Source: Synoicihabitans lomoniglobus (GTDB lineage: Bacteria > Verrucomicrobiota > Verrucomicrobiia > Opitutales > Opitutaceae). Taken from it: DNA of 64,000 nt. The stretch lies in NCBI RefSeq assembly GCF_029023725.1, contig NZ_CP119075.1, positions 5,141,501-5,205,500 on the forward strand, given 5' to 3'. Below the pieces are notes generated by a model. That model did not search any database and had not been told where the DNA came from. It worked only from the letters and a program-made list of their open reading frames with translations. The position numbers were made by a program, and so were the translations under genes. Below, piece by piece: positions 43,495 through 51,753 of this stretch. How positions within the stretch are numbered: position 1 is the first letter of the stretch; each line of letters opens with the position of its first letter.

Positions 43495-43812
43495 CTAAGC
43501 CTGTGCCGTTTCGGGCAGCGGGCGGTAGTAAAGAGCGGTGCGACCGACCGTGCTCACGAGGGTGCTGTCGCTGGCTTCCGCCAACTCCGCGAACAGCGCT
43601 TCGCGCGCCTTGCGGTCGGTCATGTTGGCGCGGACTTTGATCAGGCCGCGGCGGCCGAGTTGGGCGCAGAGTTCGCGCGTGTTCGTGGCGGTCACTCCCT
43701 CGCGACCGACGGTTACCGTCGCTTCGAGTGTTTGGCCTTCACCGCGCAGGGCGCGGCGGTCGGCTCCGGTGAGATCGGGAGTGGTCATGCCCAGCAGCGG
43801 AGCCGTTTGCAT
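43495..43812 (-). CDS. YhbY-like CRM-domain RNA-binding protein
   Basis: 105 aa from the ATG at 43812; ATG 43788 is an alternative start. A frame open from 43854 would overlap the receptor gene. The CRM/YhbY fold is evident: LTGADRRALRGEGQTLEATV, TVGREGVTATNTRELCAQLG, RRGLIKVRANM, TVGRTALYYRP. The usual GxxG RNA-binding loop position reads GREG. YhbY proteins bind pre-50S ribosomal RNA. It directly follows the TonB-dependent receptor on the same strand and is likely the last gene of that operon. Confidence 0.88.
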   Translation of the reverse strand: MQTAPLLGMTTPDLTGADRRALRGEGQTLEATVTVGREGVTATNTRELCAQLGRRGLIKVRANMTDRKAREALFAELAEASDSTLVSTVGRTALYYRPLPETAQA

Positions 43813-43841
43813 GGCGGGCGTCAATCCCGCCCCGTGGGCGC

Positions 43842-45902
43842 TTACCACTGCCACGTCAGGCCGACGCGACTGAAGCGGGGCGTGCCGAGCTCGATTCGGC
43901 CACTGCTGTCCCGACGCGTGATCACGTCTTCATCGAAGACATTTTCCACCGCGAGGAAGACTTCGCGACCCTCGCCGAGGCGTTTGGCGATGCGCAGATC
44001 GATTGTTGTGACGGCATTGAGCACGAGTGAGTTCTCGTCGTCTTCGAACGCGGCGGACAGGTAACGGCCTTGCACGTTCAGCGTCCAATCCGGAGCCAGC
44101 ACCCAGCCGGCACCCATCACGACAGTGTGTTCGGGAACCTGCGGCAGCCAGCGATCGGTGGCGGCGTTTCTGGCGTCACTGAAGAGATAGTCAAAACGCA
44201 GGCTGAGCGCCGGGTCCGGTCGCCATGTGCCGGTGATTTCCACGCCGCGCACATCGACCTGTTCGAGGTTTTCGCGCCGCCGACCGAGACCGCCCGCCGG
44301 CACAAATCCGACGCCCGGAACCACGCCGGGTCCGGTGCCGAGGGTCACGTTGGACACCGCGTCTTCGAGCTCGTTGGCAAACAGGTTAAGTCGCAGGGAA
44401 GACGTGGTCGTGGCCCAGGTGGTGCCGACCTCGATGCCGCGCAGGGATTCCGGCGCGAGTTCGGGATTGGCCTCTGTAATGTCACTGCCGATACGAAATG
44501 GGCGGTAGAGTTCGTTGAGCGTCGGCACGCGAAACGCGGAATAAACAGCGCCGTGAAAACGCCAGGCGGAGGTGGCTTGCCACACCAACCCGGCGCGCGG
44601 GCTGAATTCCACGCCGTCGCGATCGGGCAACGTGTCGCTGCGCACGATGGCGCCGTTGGTGCGGTCGGTCTCGATCCGGTGACCGTCGCCGAGCTGCCAC
44701 GCGTCGACGCGGGCGGCGAGGCTGCCCCGCCAGTCAGTCGCGAGCACGCGGTCATGATGCACGAACACGCCCGCGATGGTCTGTTCCCCACCGGCGCGAC
44801 GGTTGCGGATGAAGTCGTCCCCGGAGCGGAAGTAGTTTTCCCGGGTCTCCCCGCTCACCCAACGGGCATCGGCCCCGACGGTGGTGGATTGATCGCGATC
44901 GGACCACGTGGCGGTGGTGGCGGCACCGGCGGCATCGGCAGGCACGGCGTATTGGTCGAGCACGGCGATTTCGCTGGCGCGGTCGTCGGCGACGGAGGTG
45001 AAGCGATTGGAAAATTCCTGCGTTTGCGCATAGGCGGTGGCCGTCCAATCCGCCGGGCGGCCAAGCAAATCGCGGCGACCGGTGACATGGGCGGAGACGA
45101 GCGCCTCTTCGGTGCGGTTGCGTTGCAAAGGCGTGCCGTTACCGCGCTCTTCGCGAAACAGGCGGGCGGTCACGGTGCCGCGCGTGCCTTGCTCGGTCGT
45201 GTGCGTCCAGCCGAGTTGCACCACACCCAGATCGAGATCGGTGGAGCGATCGACCGGTCCCGATGACGCGGGGGCAGCGCGTCGGTAACCATCGCTGTGA
45301 AGCGCGCGGGCATTGAGGGTAAACGCGTTCGCGCCGTTGACGGTGGTGTGAGCGAGTTCGCCCCCGACGGTGCCGTATTCACCCGCCTCGAACTGTATCC
45401 GGGTCATGGATGCGTCGGGGCCGGCGCTGGCCGGACCGAAGAGTTGCACGGTGCCGCCGAGCGCGGCGCTGCCCCAGGTGCTGGAACCGCCGCCGCGCAC
45501 GATCTCGGCGGCGGTAAGGCTGAGGCGCGGTGCTTTGGTCCACGCGACCCAACCGCCGAACGGATCGTTGAGCGGCACGCCGTCGACCAGCACGAGCGTG
45601 CGACCGGCCCCGTTGGGGCCGAGGTTGCGCAGTGAAACGCCCTGGGTGGTGGGGTTGGCCGCGAGGCTCCCTTGGCGGCGGAAAAGACTGAACGCGGCCG
45701 AGCTTTTGAGAGCATCGTCGATGCTGAGCGCCGGTGATGCGGCGAGATCGGCCGACGTGAAGACGTCGACGGCTACCGGCAGTTCCGACAACGGACGCGG
45801 CGCGCGCGTGGCGGTGACCACGAGCGGATCTAGCACCTGCGCGGCAAGCAGGTGGGTCAGGAACGGGAGGAGACAGAGAGAGAGGCGAGGGCGCACAGGC
45901 AT
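43842..45902 (-). CDS. TonB-dependent outer-membrane receptor (BtuB-like)
   Basis: 686 aa with a signal peptide (MPVRPRLSLCLLPFLTHLLA) and a short TonB-box region (VLDPLVVTATRAPRP). The plug domain spans residues ~35-160 (QGVSLRNLGPNGAGRTLVLV, DGVPLNDPFGGWVAW, GGSSTWGSAALGGTVQLFGP). The rest is a beta-barrel with typical late motifs (FSPRAGLVWQATSAWRFHGA, LAVENVFDEDVI) and a C-terminal aromatic (VGLTWQW). The size and single plug suggest a vitamin B12, siderophore or small metal-chelate receptor; the ligand is unknown. Its ATG overlaps the stop of the DUF2071 gene by one base (TGATG). Confidence 0.93.
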   Translation of the reverse strand: MPVRPRLSLCLLPFLTHLLAAQVLDPLVVTATRAPRPLSELPVAVDVFTSADLAASPALSIDDALKSSAAFSLFRRQGSLAANPTTQGVSLRNLGPNGAGRTLVLVDGVPLNDPFGGWVAWTKAPRLSLTAAEIVRGGGSSTWGSAALGGTVQLFGPASAGPDASMTRIQFEAGEYGTVGGELAHTTVNGANAFTLNARALHSDGYRRAAPASSGPVDRSTDLDLGVVQLGWTHTTEQGTRGTVTARLFREERGNGTPLQRNRTEEALVSAHVTGRRDLLGRPADWTATAYAQTQEFSNRFTSVADDRASEIAVLDQYAVPADAAGAATTATWSDRDQSTTVGADARWVSGETRENYFRSGDDFIRNRRAGGEQTIAGVFVHHDRVLATDWRGSLAARVDAWQLGDGHRIETDRTNGAIVRSDTLPDRDGVEFSPRAGLVWQATSAWRFHGAVYSAFRVPTLNELYRPFRIGSDITEANPELAPESLRGIEVGTTWATTTSSLRLNLFANELEDAVSNVTLGTGPGVVPGVGFVPAGGLGRRRENLEQVDVRGVEITGTWRPDPALSLRFDYLFSDARNAATDRWLPQVPEHTVVMGAGWVLAPDWTLNVQGRYLSAAFEDDENSLVLNAVTTIDLRIAKRLGEGREVFLAVENVFDEDVITRRDSSGRIELGTPRFSRVGLTWQW

Positions 45903-46651
45903 CAGACAGGTTGCAGAGGGTAGACCGAGACGTTCACGCCGGATGACATCACGGCGTGATCAGCGGGACGATCCGGCGAAGGAAACCCGTGGTCAACCCA
46001 GAGCGCGGTTTCGGCTTGGTCGACGTCAACGGCCGAGATCGCGTAGGGGGGATGCCACACCCGGCCGGACCAGAGCCGGCCCCGGCGTTGCGCGAACAAG
46101 CGATACCGCTCCACGAGGAAAAACTCCAACGAGCCCGGAGCGGCCGTGCGAGTGGCGCCGACGGATTCGTAGCGAAAATGACTGACGCCTCCGGTCGCGC
46201 GTCGCAGGGAGTGAAACTCGGCCGGACGGTGGGAAGTGGGGAGGCATCCGGTTTGGCGGGCGTGCACGTAGTTGAGGCCGAACAGGCTGCGGGCGAGGAT
46301 GACGGCGAGCGGCTGATTGCAATCGAGCGCGTAGAACCAAACCCCGGGCCGGCCCCGGGCGTCGTGCACGTAGGTGCGGAGATTGAGTTCCTGAAACCAG
46401 GACAAGCCCGGCAGCGGCGGCAGGAACCGCGGCCGCACGGCCCGCATCCAAAATGGCACGATTCCGACCCACGCGTCGCCCTCGAAAGTGTCGACGGTCA
46501 GGCCGGCGGGCAACGTGGCCTGGATTGCGGCCGGGTCCCAACGCCAGTGCAGAAAAAGCAGGTCCTGCCAGCGCTGATACATCACCGGGCTGCTCGCGGG
46601 CCGGTCGCGCGCCGCGAGACGTTGGTCGAGGTTGGGCGGTGACAACGTCAT
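45902..46651 (-). CDS. DUF2071 (YqjF-like) protein
   Basis: 249 aa. The family pattern is clear: RWQDLLFLHWRWDPAAIQAT (start of the domain), LTVDTFEGDAWVGIVPFWMR, LSWFQELNLRTYVHD, GVWFYALDCNQPLAVILARS and FFLVERYRLFAQ. The fold is acetoacetate-decarboxylase-like but the activity of YqjF proteins is not established. Its last codon overlaps the start of the TonB-dependent receptor (TGATG), a sign of coupled translation. The true start could be ATG 46582 instead of 46651. Confidence 0.88.
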   Translation of the reverse strand: MTLSPPNLDQRLAARDRPASSPVMYQRWQDLLFLHWRWDPAAIQATLPAGLTVDTFEGDAWVGIVPFWMRAVRPRFLPPLPGLSWFQELNLRTYVHDARGRPGVWFYALDCNQPLAVILARSLFGLNYVHARQTGCLPTSHRPAEFHSLRRATGGVSHFRYESVGATRTAAPGSLEFFLVERYRLFAQRRGRLWSGRVWHPPYAISAVDVDQAETALWVDHGFPSPDRPADHAVMSSGVNVSVYPLQPV

Positions 46652-46703
46652 GGCGCGGGACCCTATGCCATGGCGGTGTTTTTCGCGAACGGTCGATGAT
46701 GGC

Positions 46704-47399
46704 TCATGGGTCGAATTGGTCGAGCGGCAGTTCGCGCCACGTGCCGGGGTCGATGCCTGCGAGCGTCAGGTCGCCGAAGCGCTCACGGTGGAGCGTTTCC
46801 ACGTGCCAGCCCTCGGCGGCAAACATGCGGCGCACCTGGTGGTATTTGCCTTCGACCAACGTAATCTCCGCCGTGCGAGCATCGCGGATGACCAGACCAG
46901 CCGGGGCGCACGGCGCTTTTTCGCCCTCGAGTTGCAGCGTGCCGGCGGCGAAGCGCTCGATCAGCCCGGGGTCGAGATCGCGGTCGACGGTGGCGCGATA
47001 GACTTTGTCGACCTTGTGCTTGGGCGAGGTGAGGCGGTGCACGAGTTGCGATTGGTCGGTGAGCAGAATCAGCCCGCTGGTTTCCTTGTCGAGGCGACCG
47101 ACGGTGGTGACCACGGGGTTGCGCGCACGCCAGCGATCGGGGAGCAGTTCGTAGATGAGCGGCCCGTCGCGCGCCTCGTGGGAGCAGACGAGACCCAGGG
47201 GTTTGTGCAGCAACAGCAGGAGTCCGTCGGGATGATCGGGCGGTTCGCCGTCGATGAGCACGGTGGACGGGTTGACCTTGGTGCTGGTGTTTTTGGCGGG
47301 AGCTCCGTTCACGGTGATGCGACCGTCGGAAACCCAATGCCGCGCATCGCGGCGGGAGCAGTAACCGAGGTTGGCGAGGAGTTGATCAAGACGACGCAC
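46704..47399 (-). CDS. RsuA/RluB-family pseudouridine synthase
   Basis: 231 aa from a GTG at 47399 (VRRLDQLLANLGYCSRRDAR); no ATG fits, and residues further upstream in the open frame are a shadow of the divergent hydrolase gene. An S4 RNA-binding domain (residues 1-60) is followed by the synthase domain with catalytic Asp in VGRLDKETSGLILLTDQ and the end motif EGKYHQVRRMFAAEGWHVET. It converts a specific uridine in rRNA; 16S U516 (RsuA) is the usual target of the closest group. It starts a minus-strand run with DUF2071, receptor and YhbY genes. Confidence 0.92.
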   Translation of the reverse strand: MRRLDQLLANLGYCSRRDARHWVSDGRITVNGAPAKNTSTKVNPSTVLIDGEPPDHPDGLLLLLHKPLGLVCSHEARDGPLIYELLPDRWRARNPVVTTVGRLDKETSGLILLTDQSQLVHRLTSPKHKVDKVYRATVDRDLDPGLIERFAAGTLQLEGEKAPCAPAGLVIRDARTAEITLVEGKYHQVRRMFAAEGWHVETLHRERFGDLTLAGIDPGTWRELPLDQFDP

Positions 47400-47480
47400 C
47401 GGGACGTTTTCACCGCTCTCGCCGCGAATGTGAAGCGCTGGTTGCAACGGCGGGTGGTTCGCGTCGTAGTGGTGGGGTTG

Positions 47481-48683
47481 ATGCGTTGGCTTTTTCTCAG
47501 CTTCGGATTGCTGCTGCTCGCCTTTGCGTTGCTCACCGTGGTGCGGGCATGGAACACCACGGTTTGGAAAATGGCGATCATCGCCGGGGAATACGGCCAC
47601 TATTTCGGGTTGTTGGGCATTGTGGTGATATGCGGCATTGTCGCCCATGCGACGGTGATGGAATCTGGCGGAGGCAAGCTCCATTGGTGGTTGTCCGGTG
47701 GTGCGGTGGTGACGACTCTGGCGGCGACGGTGCTGTTGTTTTCTCCGTCGGTTTTGGCGGCGATGATCGGGCAGCGACTTCCCGCCAAACTCGCGGCGGC
47801 GTTCGGTGGTCGGCCCGCACGCTCCCAGGTGGTGGATTTCGGCGAAATGTTTTGGCGGCGTCCCGCCGTGATCGAGGTGCCGTCTACGTCGCACGTGTTT
47901 GCCCATACCGGCACGGCCGATGCGTTGGCTTTGGAGTTTTACCGTCCGCGCGATCCCGCGGCACGTAATTTCCCCTGTGTGGTGGTCGTGCACGGCGGGG
48001 GTTGGGACAGCGGCGACAATACCCAGCTGGCGGAGTTCAACCACTGGTTGGCGGGGCAGGGCTACGGCGTGGCGGCGATCAGTTATCGCCTCGCTCCGGC
48101 GCACCCGTGGCCGGCGCAGCGGGAGGACACGTTGGCGGCGATCGATTGGCTGAAAACCCATGCGTCTGAACTCGGCCTCGATCCTACACGGCTCGTGCTC
48201 ATGGGGCGCTCAGCGGGGGCGCAGATCGCGAGCGCGGTGGCTTACGGGGTGCCGGACCCGGCGGTGCGGGGAGTGATCGGGTTGTATGGTGTCTATGACA
48301 TGGCGTTCGTGTGGTCGATCTCCCGGGAGGACGACGTGCTCAATTCGGTGAAATTGATGAACCAATACCTCGGTGGCGAACCCACCGCGACCAATCAGGC
48401 GGCCTACGACAGCGCCAGCGCCCAAGGTCTGGTCGATCCGCGCCAGACCCCGCCGACGCTGCTCATGCACGGCACGATCGACACCCTCTGTTGGGTCAAA
48501 CACAGCCAACGCCTCTCCGCCCGCCTCCAGGAGGCAGGCGTGCCGCAAGCTCTGATCGAGCTGCCCTGGGCCGTGCACGCGTTCGATTACAATCTCCATG
48601 GACCCGGCGGCCAACTCACCACCTACGCCGTTGCATCGTTCCTCGCCGCCGCCGTCGGCGGTGAGAACCAACTGGATCGGTAA
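47481..48683 (+). CDS. membrane-anchored alpha/beta hydrolase
   Basis: 400 aa from the ATG at 47481 (MRWLFLSFGLLLLAFALLTV); a GTG ~50 bases upstream is possible. Three transmembrane helices (~1-105) precede a hydrolase of the BD-FAE/hormone-sensitive-lipase type: oxyanion VVVVHGGGWDSGD, nucleophile LVLMGRSAGAQIASAVAYGV, acid in HGTIDTLCWV and His in LPWAVHAFDYN. It is probably anchored in the inner membrane; which side the enzyme faces is unclear. Substrate class: short esters. It is divergent from the pseudouridine synthase gene. Confidence 0.88.
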   Translation: MRWLFLSFGLLLLAFALLTVVRAWNTTVWKMAIIAGEYGHYFGLLGIVVICGIVAHATVMESGGGKLHWWLSGGAVVTTLAATVLLFSPSVLAAMIGQRLPAKLAAAFGGRPARSQVVDFGEMFWRRPAVIEVPSTSHVFAHTGTADALALEFYRPRDPAARNFPCVVVVHGGGWDSGDNTQLAEFNHWLAGQGYGVAAISYRLAPAHPWPAQREDTLAAIDWLKTHASELGLDPTRLVLMGRSAGAQIASAVAYGVPDPAVRGVIGLYGVYDMAFVWSISREDDVLNSVKLMNQYLGGEPTATNQAAYDSASAQGLVDPRQTPPTLLMHGTIDTLCWVKHSQRLSARLQEAGVPQALIELPWAVHAFDYNLHGPGGQLTTYAVASFLAAAVGGENQLDR

Positions 48684-48725
48684 AATCAAATTCCGTATCT
48701 ATATGTAGATCAGTTTCTAACGTCG

Positions 48726-48750
48726 GTTTGTCACCTAATAGGTGACAAAC
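48726..48750. promoter_or_regulatory. 25-base perfect palindrome upstream of the three-repeat protein
   Basis: Arms GTTTGTCACCTA and TAGGTGACAAAC around a single central A, in the 220-base gap before the gene at 48904. No T tract follows on either strand, so it is not a standard terminator; an operator for a dimeric regulator is more likely. No second copy was noticed in the window. Confidence 0.5.
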
Positions 48751-48903
48751 GGTCGGGAGGGCGGCGCGGCGGGAACGGTGCGGGTTTGTGACCGGGGGAT
48801 GATCGGGGGATGGCGGGGGGGCGGAGGCGAGCAGTAGATTAGTCTCGGCAGGGTGCGATCGATCTGGGAGGGGTTGGGCGCTTCGGCACCACAACAAGCA
48901 CTT

Positions 48904-50619
48904 ATGGCTATCTGGGAATACAAAGTAATTAGCAGCGGCAAAGGCGGGTTCGCGACCCCGCAGCTGCTGGAAAATTTTATCAACGAAATCGGTAAGGACG
49001 AATGGGAGATCATCGACTACCGACCCGCAGCGGACAATCCGCTCGCCTTCACCGGTCTCGCCCGGCGGAGCACGCAGCGCGATTGGACGCTCGAAGCCGC
49101 CGCCGCCGCGCAAGCCAAGGCGGAGGAGGAGCGCCGCCGCGCCGAGGAACGCGCCGAGAAAGCGATCCGCGAGGCCGAGGCCGAGCGTAACGCCGCCAAG
49201 GCGGCTCGCGATGGCGAGACGGGACCGCCGACCGACCCTGCCGACGGGGATGACCCCAAACGCGATGACAGCCTGCGCACCTTGCGCGACACCGAGCGCG
49301 ACGACGATCCCGAGGCCTTGGCCGAGGAGGCCGAAGCCGCCGATGATCTCGCCGATTGGGACGAGATGGATTTGGAGGACGACCTGCCGACGCTGTTTGA
49401 TGCCATCAAACCTCACTTGCGTCGCAACCAGCAGGGGCCGGGCGAAGCCGCCGCGATCGACTACCTCGCGCGCCGCTGGGATCAGGAACCTTCCGACGTG
49501 CTCGGCGCCCTCCAGGAGTGTGGTCTGACCGTCCCGGAAAACGACGACGACGCGCCGGAGTATTTCGATTTTGAGGGCGACCTCTTTTGGCTCAATCGCA
49601 ACGCCCGCGGTCAGCTCTTCATCAACGTCCGCGAGAAGCCTCGTCCGCGCTTCAAGCCCACGACCCTGCGCAAACTCGATGCGGATGACCCCGCCACCGA
49701 GGACCTGCGGGCCGAACACGAAACCGAGCAAAAGAAAAAGCAGGCCGCGCGCGAGGAACGCGAAGCTCGCGAGGCCGAACGCGCCGCGCGTCGCGCCGCC
49801 GCTGAAGCCGAGGCGGCCAAGCCGCCGGAGCCGTTGCCTGAAGACCTCACCCTGCTGGATCTGCTCAAGCCCAAGATGCGTCGCAACCGTCGCGGTCCGG
49901 GCATGTCGGGCACGGTCGCCTTCCTTTCCAAAGCCCTCAAACACGATCCCGATACCTTGGTCGAAGGCCTCGCCAAGATTGGGCTCAAACTCGCCGAGGG
50001 TGAGGACGAGAAGCCGGAATTCCTCGAAGTCGGGGACGAACTTTTCTGGCTCAAAGCGGACAACCGCGGCGGCGTGTGGATCAATTGTCGCGACAAGGAC
50101 AAGGTTCGGTCGACGGAGAAGAAAACGGACGACCGCGACTCGGAAGACGACGATACGGCCGCGACGGATGCGACCGCCCCGGAGTCAGACGAGGCGGCGG
50201 CAGACGCGACCCAGCCCGAGGCGAAGGCGGAGGACAAGGCGGAGAAAATCACGTTTGAACCCGGCCCCAATGCGCTGCCTGCGCTGCGATTGCTGCTGAA
50301 GAAAAAGACCCGCGGCAGTGGTGCTTCGGCCGAGGTCGGGGCGCTGGCCCGGGCGTTGGAGAAGCCGGCGGTCGAGATTCTCGAAGTGCTGGTCAAGGCC
50401 GGTTTGAGCGTGCCCGATGATGCCGACGAGAAACCCGCGTTTGTGGAGTTGGGCGACGAAATCATGTGGATCAATCGCAACGCCAAGGACGAGTCGTTGT
50501 GGCTCAACGCCAAGGCCAAGCCGAAGCGGGGCGCGCGGTCTCGGACCGGAGCGAAGAAAAAGTCCGTCGCCAAAAAAGCCGATACCTCGGATGAGGCACC
50601 GGCGGAAGAACCGTCCTGA
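48904..50619 (+). CDS. DUF4177-like protein with three copies of an unrecognised ~80-residue domain
   Basis: 571 aa from the ATG at 48904 (MAIWEYKVISSGKGGFATPQ). Residues 1-55 resemble DUF4177 (WEYKVI ... LENFINEIGKDEWEIIDYRP). Charged Ala/Glu/Arg coiled-coil linkers alternate with three related domains at ~163-245, ~317-399 and ~460-539. Each runs: helical start (LFDAIKPHLRRNQQGPG; LLDLLKPKMRRNRRGPG; LRLLLKKKTRGSG), helices ending in a GL(T/K/S)(V/L)P-type turn, an acidic loop, then a beta end (FDFEGDLFWLNRNARGQLFI; LEVGDELFWLKADNRGGVWI; VELGDEIMWINRNAKDESLW). The fold may be winged-helix-like. The C-terminus is Lys-rich. Cytosolic; no enzyme motif. Function unknown; a scaffold or nucleic-acid-binding role is a guess. 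Confidence 0.85.
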   Translation: MAIWEYKVISSGKGGFATPQLLENFINEIGKDEWEIIDYRPAADNPLAFTGLARRSTQRDWTLEAAAAAQAKAEEERRRAEERAEKAIREAEAERNAAKAARDGETGPPTDPADGDDPKRDDSLRTLRDTERDDDPEALAEEAEAADDLADWDEMDLEDDLPTLFDAIKPHLRRNQQGPGEAAAIDYLARRWDQEPSDVLGALQECGLTVPENDDDAPEYFDFEGDLFWLNRNARGQLFINVREKPRPRFKPTTLRKLDADDPATEDLRAEHETEQKKKQAAREEREAREAERAARRAAAEAEAAKPPEPLPEDLTLLDLLKPKMRRNRRGPGMSGTVAFLSKALKHDPDTLVEGLAKIGLKLAEGEDEKPEFLEVGDELFWLKADNRGGVWINCRDKDKVRSTEKKTDDRDSEDDDTAATDATAPESDEAAADATQPEAKAEDKAEKITFEPGPNALPALRLLLKKKTRGSGASAEVGALARALEKPAVEILEVLVKAGLSVPDDADEKPAFVELGDEIMWINRNAKDESLWLNAKAKPKRGARSRTGAKKKSVAKKADTSDEAPAEEPS

Positions 50620-50629
50620 GTTAAGTTAA

Positions 50630-50666
50630 GGGACGACGAATGCGGTGATCAACCGGCCGTCGTCCC
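50630..50666. terminator. hairpin between convergent genes
   Basis: Nine-base stem GGGACGACG / CGTCGTCCC with a 19-base loop between the stop codons at 50619 and 50685. There is no T tract, so termination is plausible but unproven. Confidence 0.4.
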
Positions 50667-50684
50667 ACCCAACTCGGGTGCGCT

Positions 50685-51662
50685 TCAGTCGTTTTTGCGG
50701 ACGATGATGTCGCCGTTCATGGTGGCGACCTGGAGGTCGACGCCACCGCCGTTGAGCGTGCCGCTGATGACCTTGCCGCCGGCCATGGCGGGGATGCTCG
50801 GCGGGCGTGGGGCGCGCGGAGCCCGGGGAGCGCGGGGGGCCTGCACATCGACATCGACGCTGACCTTGCGGGCTTCCTTGACGGCGACGCGCACTTCCTC
50901 GGCGATTTCGCGGGCGACCTCGGCGGCTTCGCGAGCGACCTCGCGAGCCATCTCGGCAAACTCTTCCCCGGTGTCGGGAGCAAACGTGCGGCCCGAGGTC
51001 GTGGTGGTGATGAGCACGTCCTCGTCAAAGTCGGTCATGATGGAGCCGTTTTGGGAGCGAAAGCGCACGTTGGCGGCGGCATCGGCGGGCAGGTGCAGTT
51101 CGATTTCGCCGTTCATGGAAGTGAAGGAGAGCGGGCGATTGGGATGCACGGCGGTGAACGAAGCTTCGATTTCGCCGTTCATGGATTCGACAATGGCGCC
51201 GCCGCTGAGGTTTTTCAGGTCTACCTCGCCGTTGAGGCCCTTGATGGTGACGTCACCGCCGATATCGGTCACGGTGATTTCGCCGCCGAAGCTCACCTCG
51301 AGGTTGAGGTGGGTGTTGTGCGGCACGGTGATTTCGAATTCGGCGGCTTCGCTCCAGTTTTCCAGGCCGTATTCGAGCACGATGTGGTTGTCGCTCTCTT
51401 CGAGGGCGAACGACGTGCTGGAGCTGATGACGCGCAGCCCATCGGAGCGCGGGGTGCCTTTGCTGCTGGCGCGGGCATCGGTTTTGACCGTGACCTGGTC
51501 GACGTCGGCGCCTTGGACGCGCAGTTCGCCGTGGGCGATGCGCACGGAGAGGGTGCCGGGTTTGGCCGGGTTGGAGAATTTGACCGAGGACTCGGCGGCG
51601 CGGGCAGCGCCAGCGATCGCGAGGCACGCGGTCAAAACGGACAAGAGTCGATAATGTTTCAT
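50685..51662 (-). CDS. exported DUF4097-type beta-helix protein
   Basis: 325 aa from the ATG at 51662, which opens a signal peptide (MKHYRLLSVLTACLAIAGAA). The body is a DUF4097-like right-handed beta-helix with repeated turns such as LNLEVSFGGEITVTDIGGDV, TIKGLNGEVDLKNLSGGAIV, ESMNGEIEASF and TSMNGEIELHL. Residues ~235-285 break the pattern: an Ala/Arg/Glu helix (EFAEMAREVAREAAEVAREI) and a Pro-Arg run (APRAPRAPRAPRPP) precede the last helix turn (VATMNGDIIVRKND). Exported; role unknown. It is the third gene of the sigma/anti-sigma operon, 91 bases after the anti-sigma gene, and so is probably controlled with it. Confidence 0.88.
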   Translation of the reverse strand: MKHYRLLSVLTACLAIAGAARAAESSVKFSNPAKPGTLSVRIAHGELRVQGADVDQVTVKTDARASSKGTPRSDGLRVISSSTSFALEESDNHIVLEYGLENWSEAAEFEITVPHNTHLNLEVSFGGEITVTDIGGDVTIKGLNGEVDLKNLSGGAIVESMNGEIEASFTAVHPNRPLSFTSMNGEIELHLPADAAANVRFRSQNGSIMTDFDEDVLITTTTSGRTFAPDTGEEFAEMAREVAREAAEVAREIAEEVRVAVKEARKVSVDVDVQAPRAPRAPRAPRPPSIPAMAGGKVISGTLNGGGVDLQVATMNGDIIVRKND

Positions 51663-51753
51663 GATTTTAAGAAGGGAAATGACGTTGGTGAGGTGTCGTA
51701 GGAGGTTGTTGAAAAAGGGAAATGAAGGGAGGGGGGGGAGGCGCCCGGCGGCA

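Noticed and set aside
44070..45266. 398-codon plus-strand frame
   Set aside because: Shadow of the BtuB-like receptor; Gly/His/Arg-rich without domains.
46632..47480. N-terminal extension of the alpha/beta hydrolase frame
   Set aside because: Antisense to the pseudouridine synthase; the hydrophobic N-terminus of the real protein starts at ATG 47481.
47400..48161. N-terminal extension of the pseudouridine synthase frame
   Set aside because: The frame is open to 48161, but the extra residues are antisense to the alpha/beta hydrolase gene and the S4 domain begins at the GTG at 47399.
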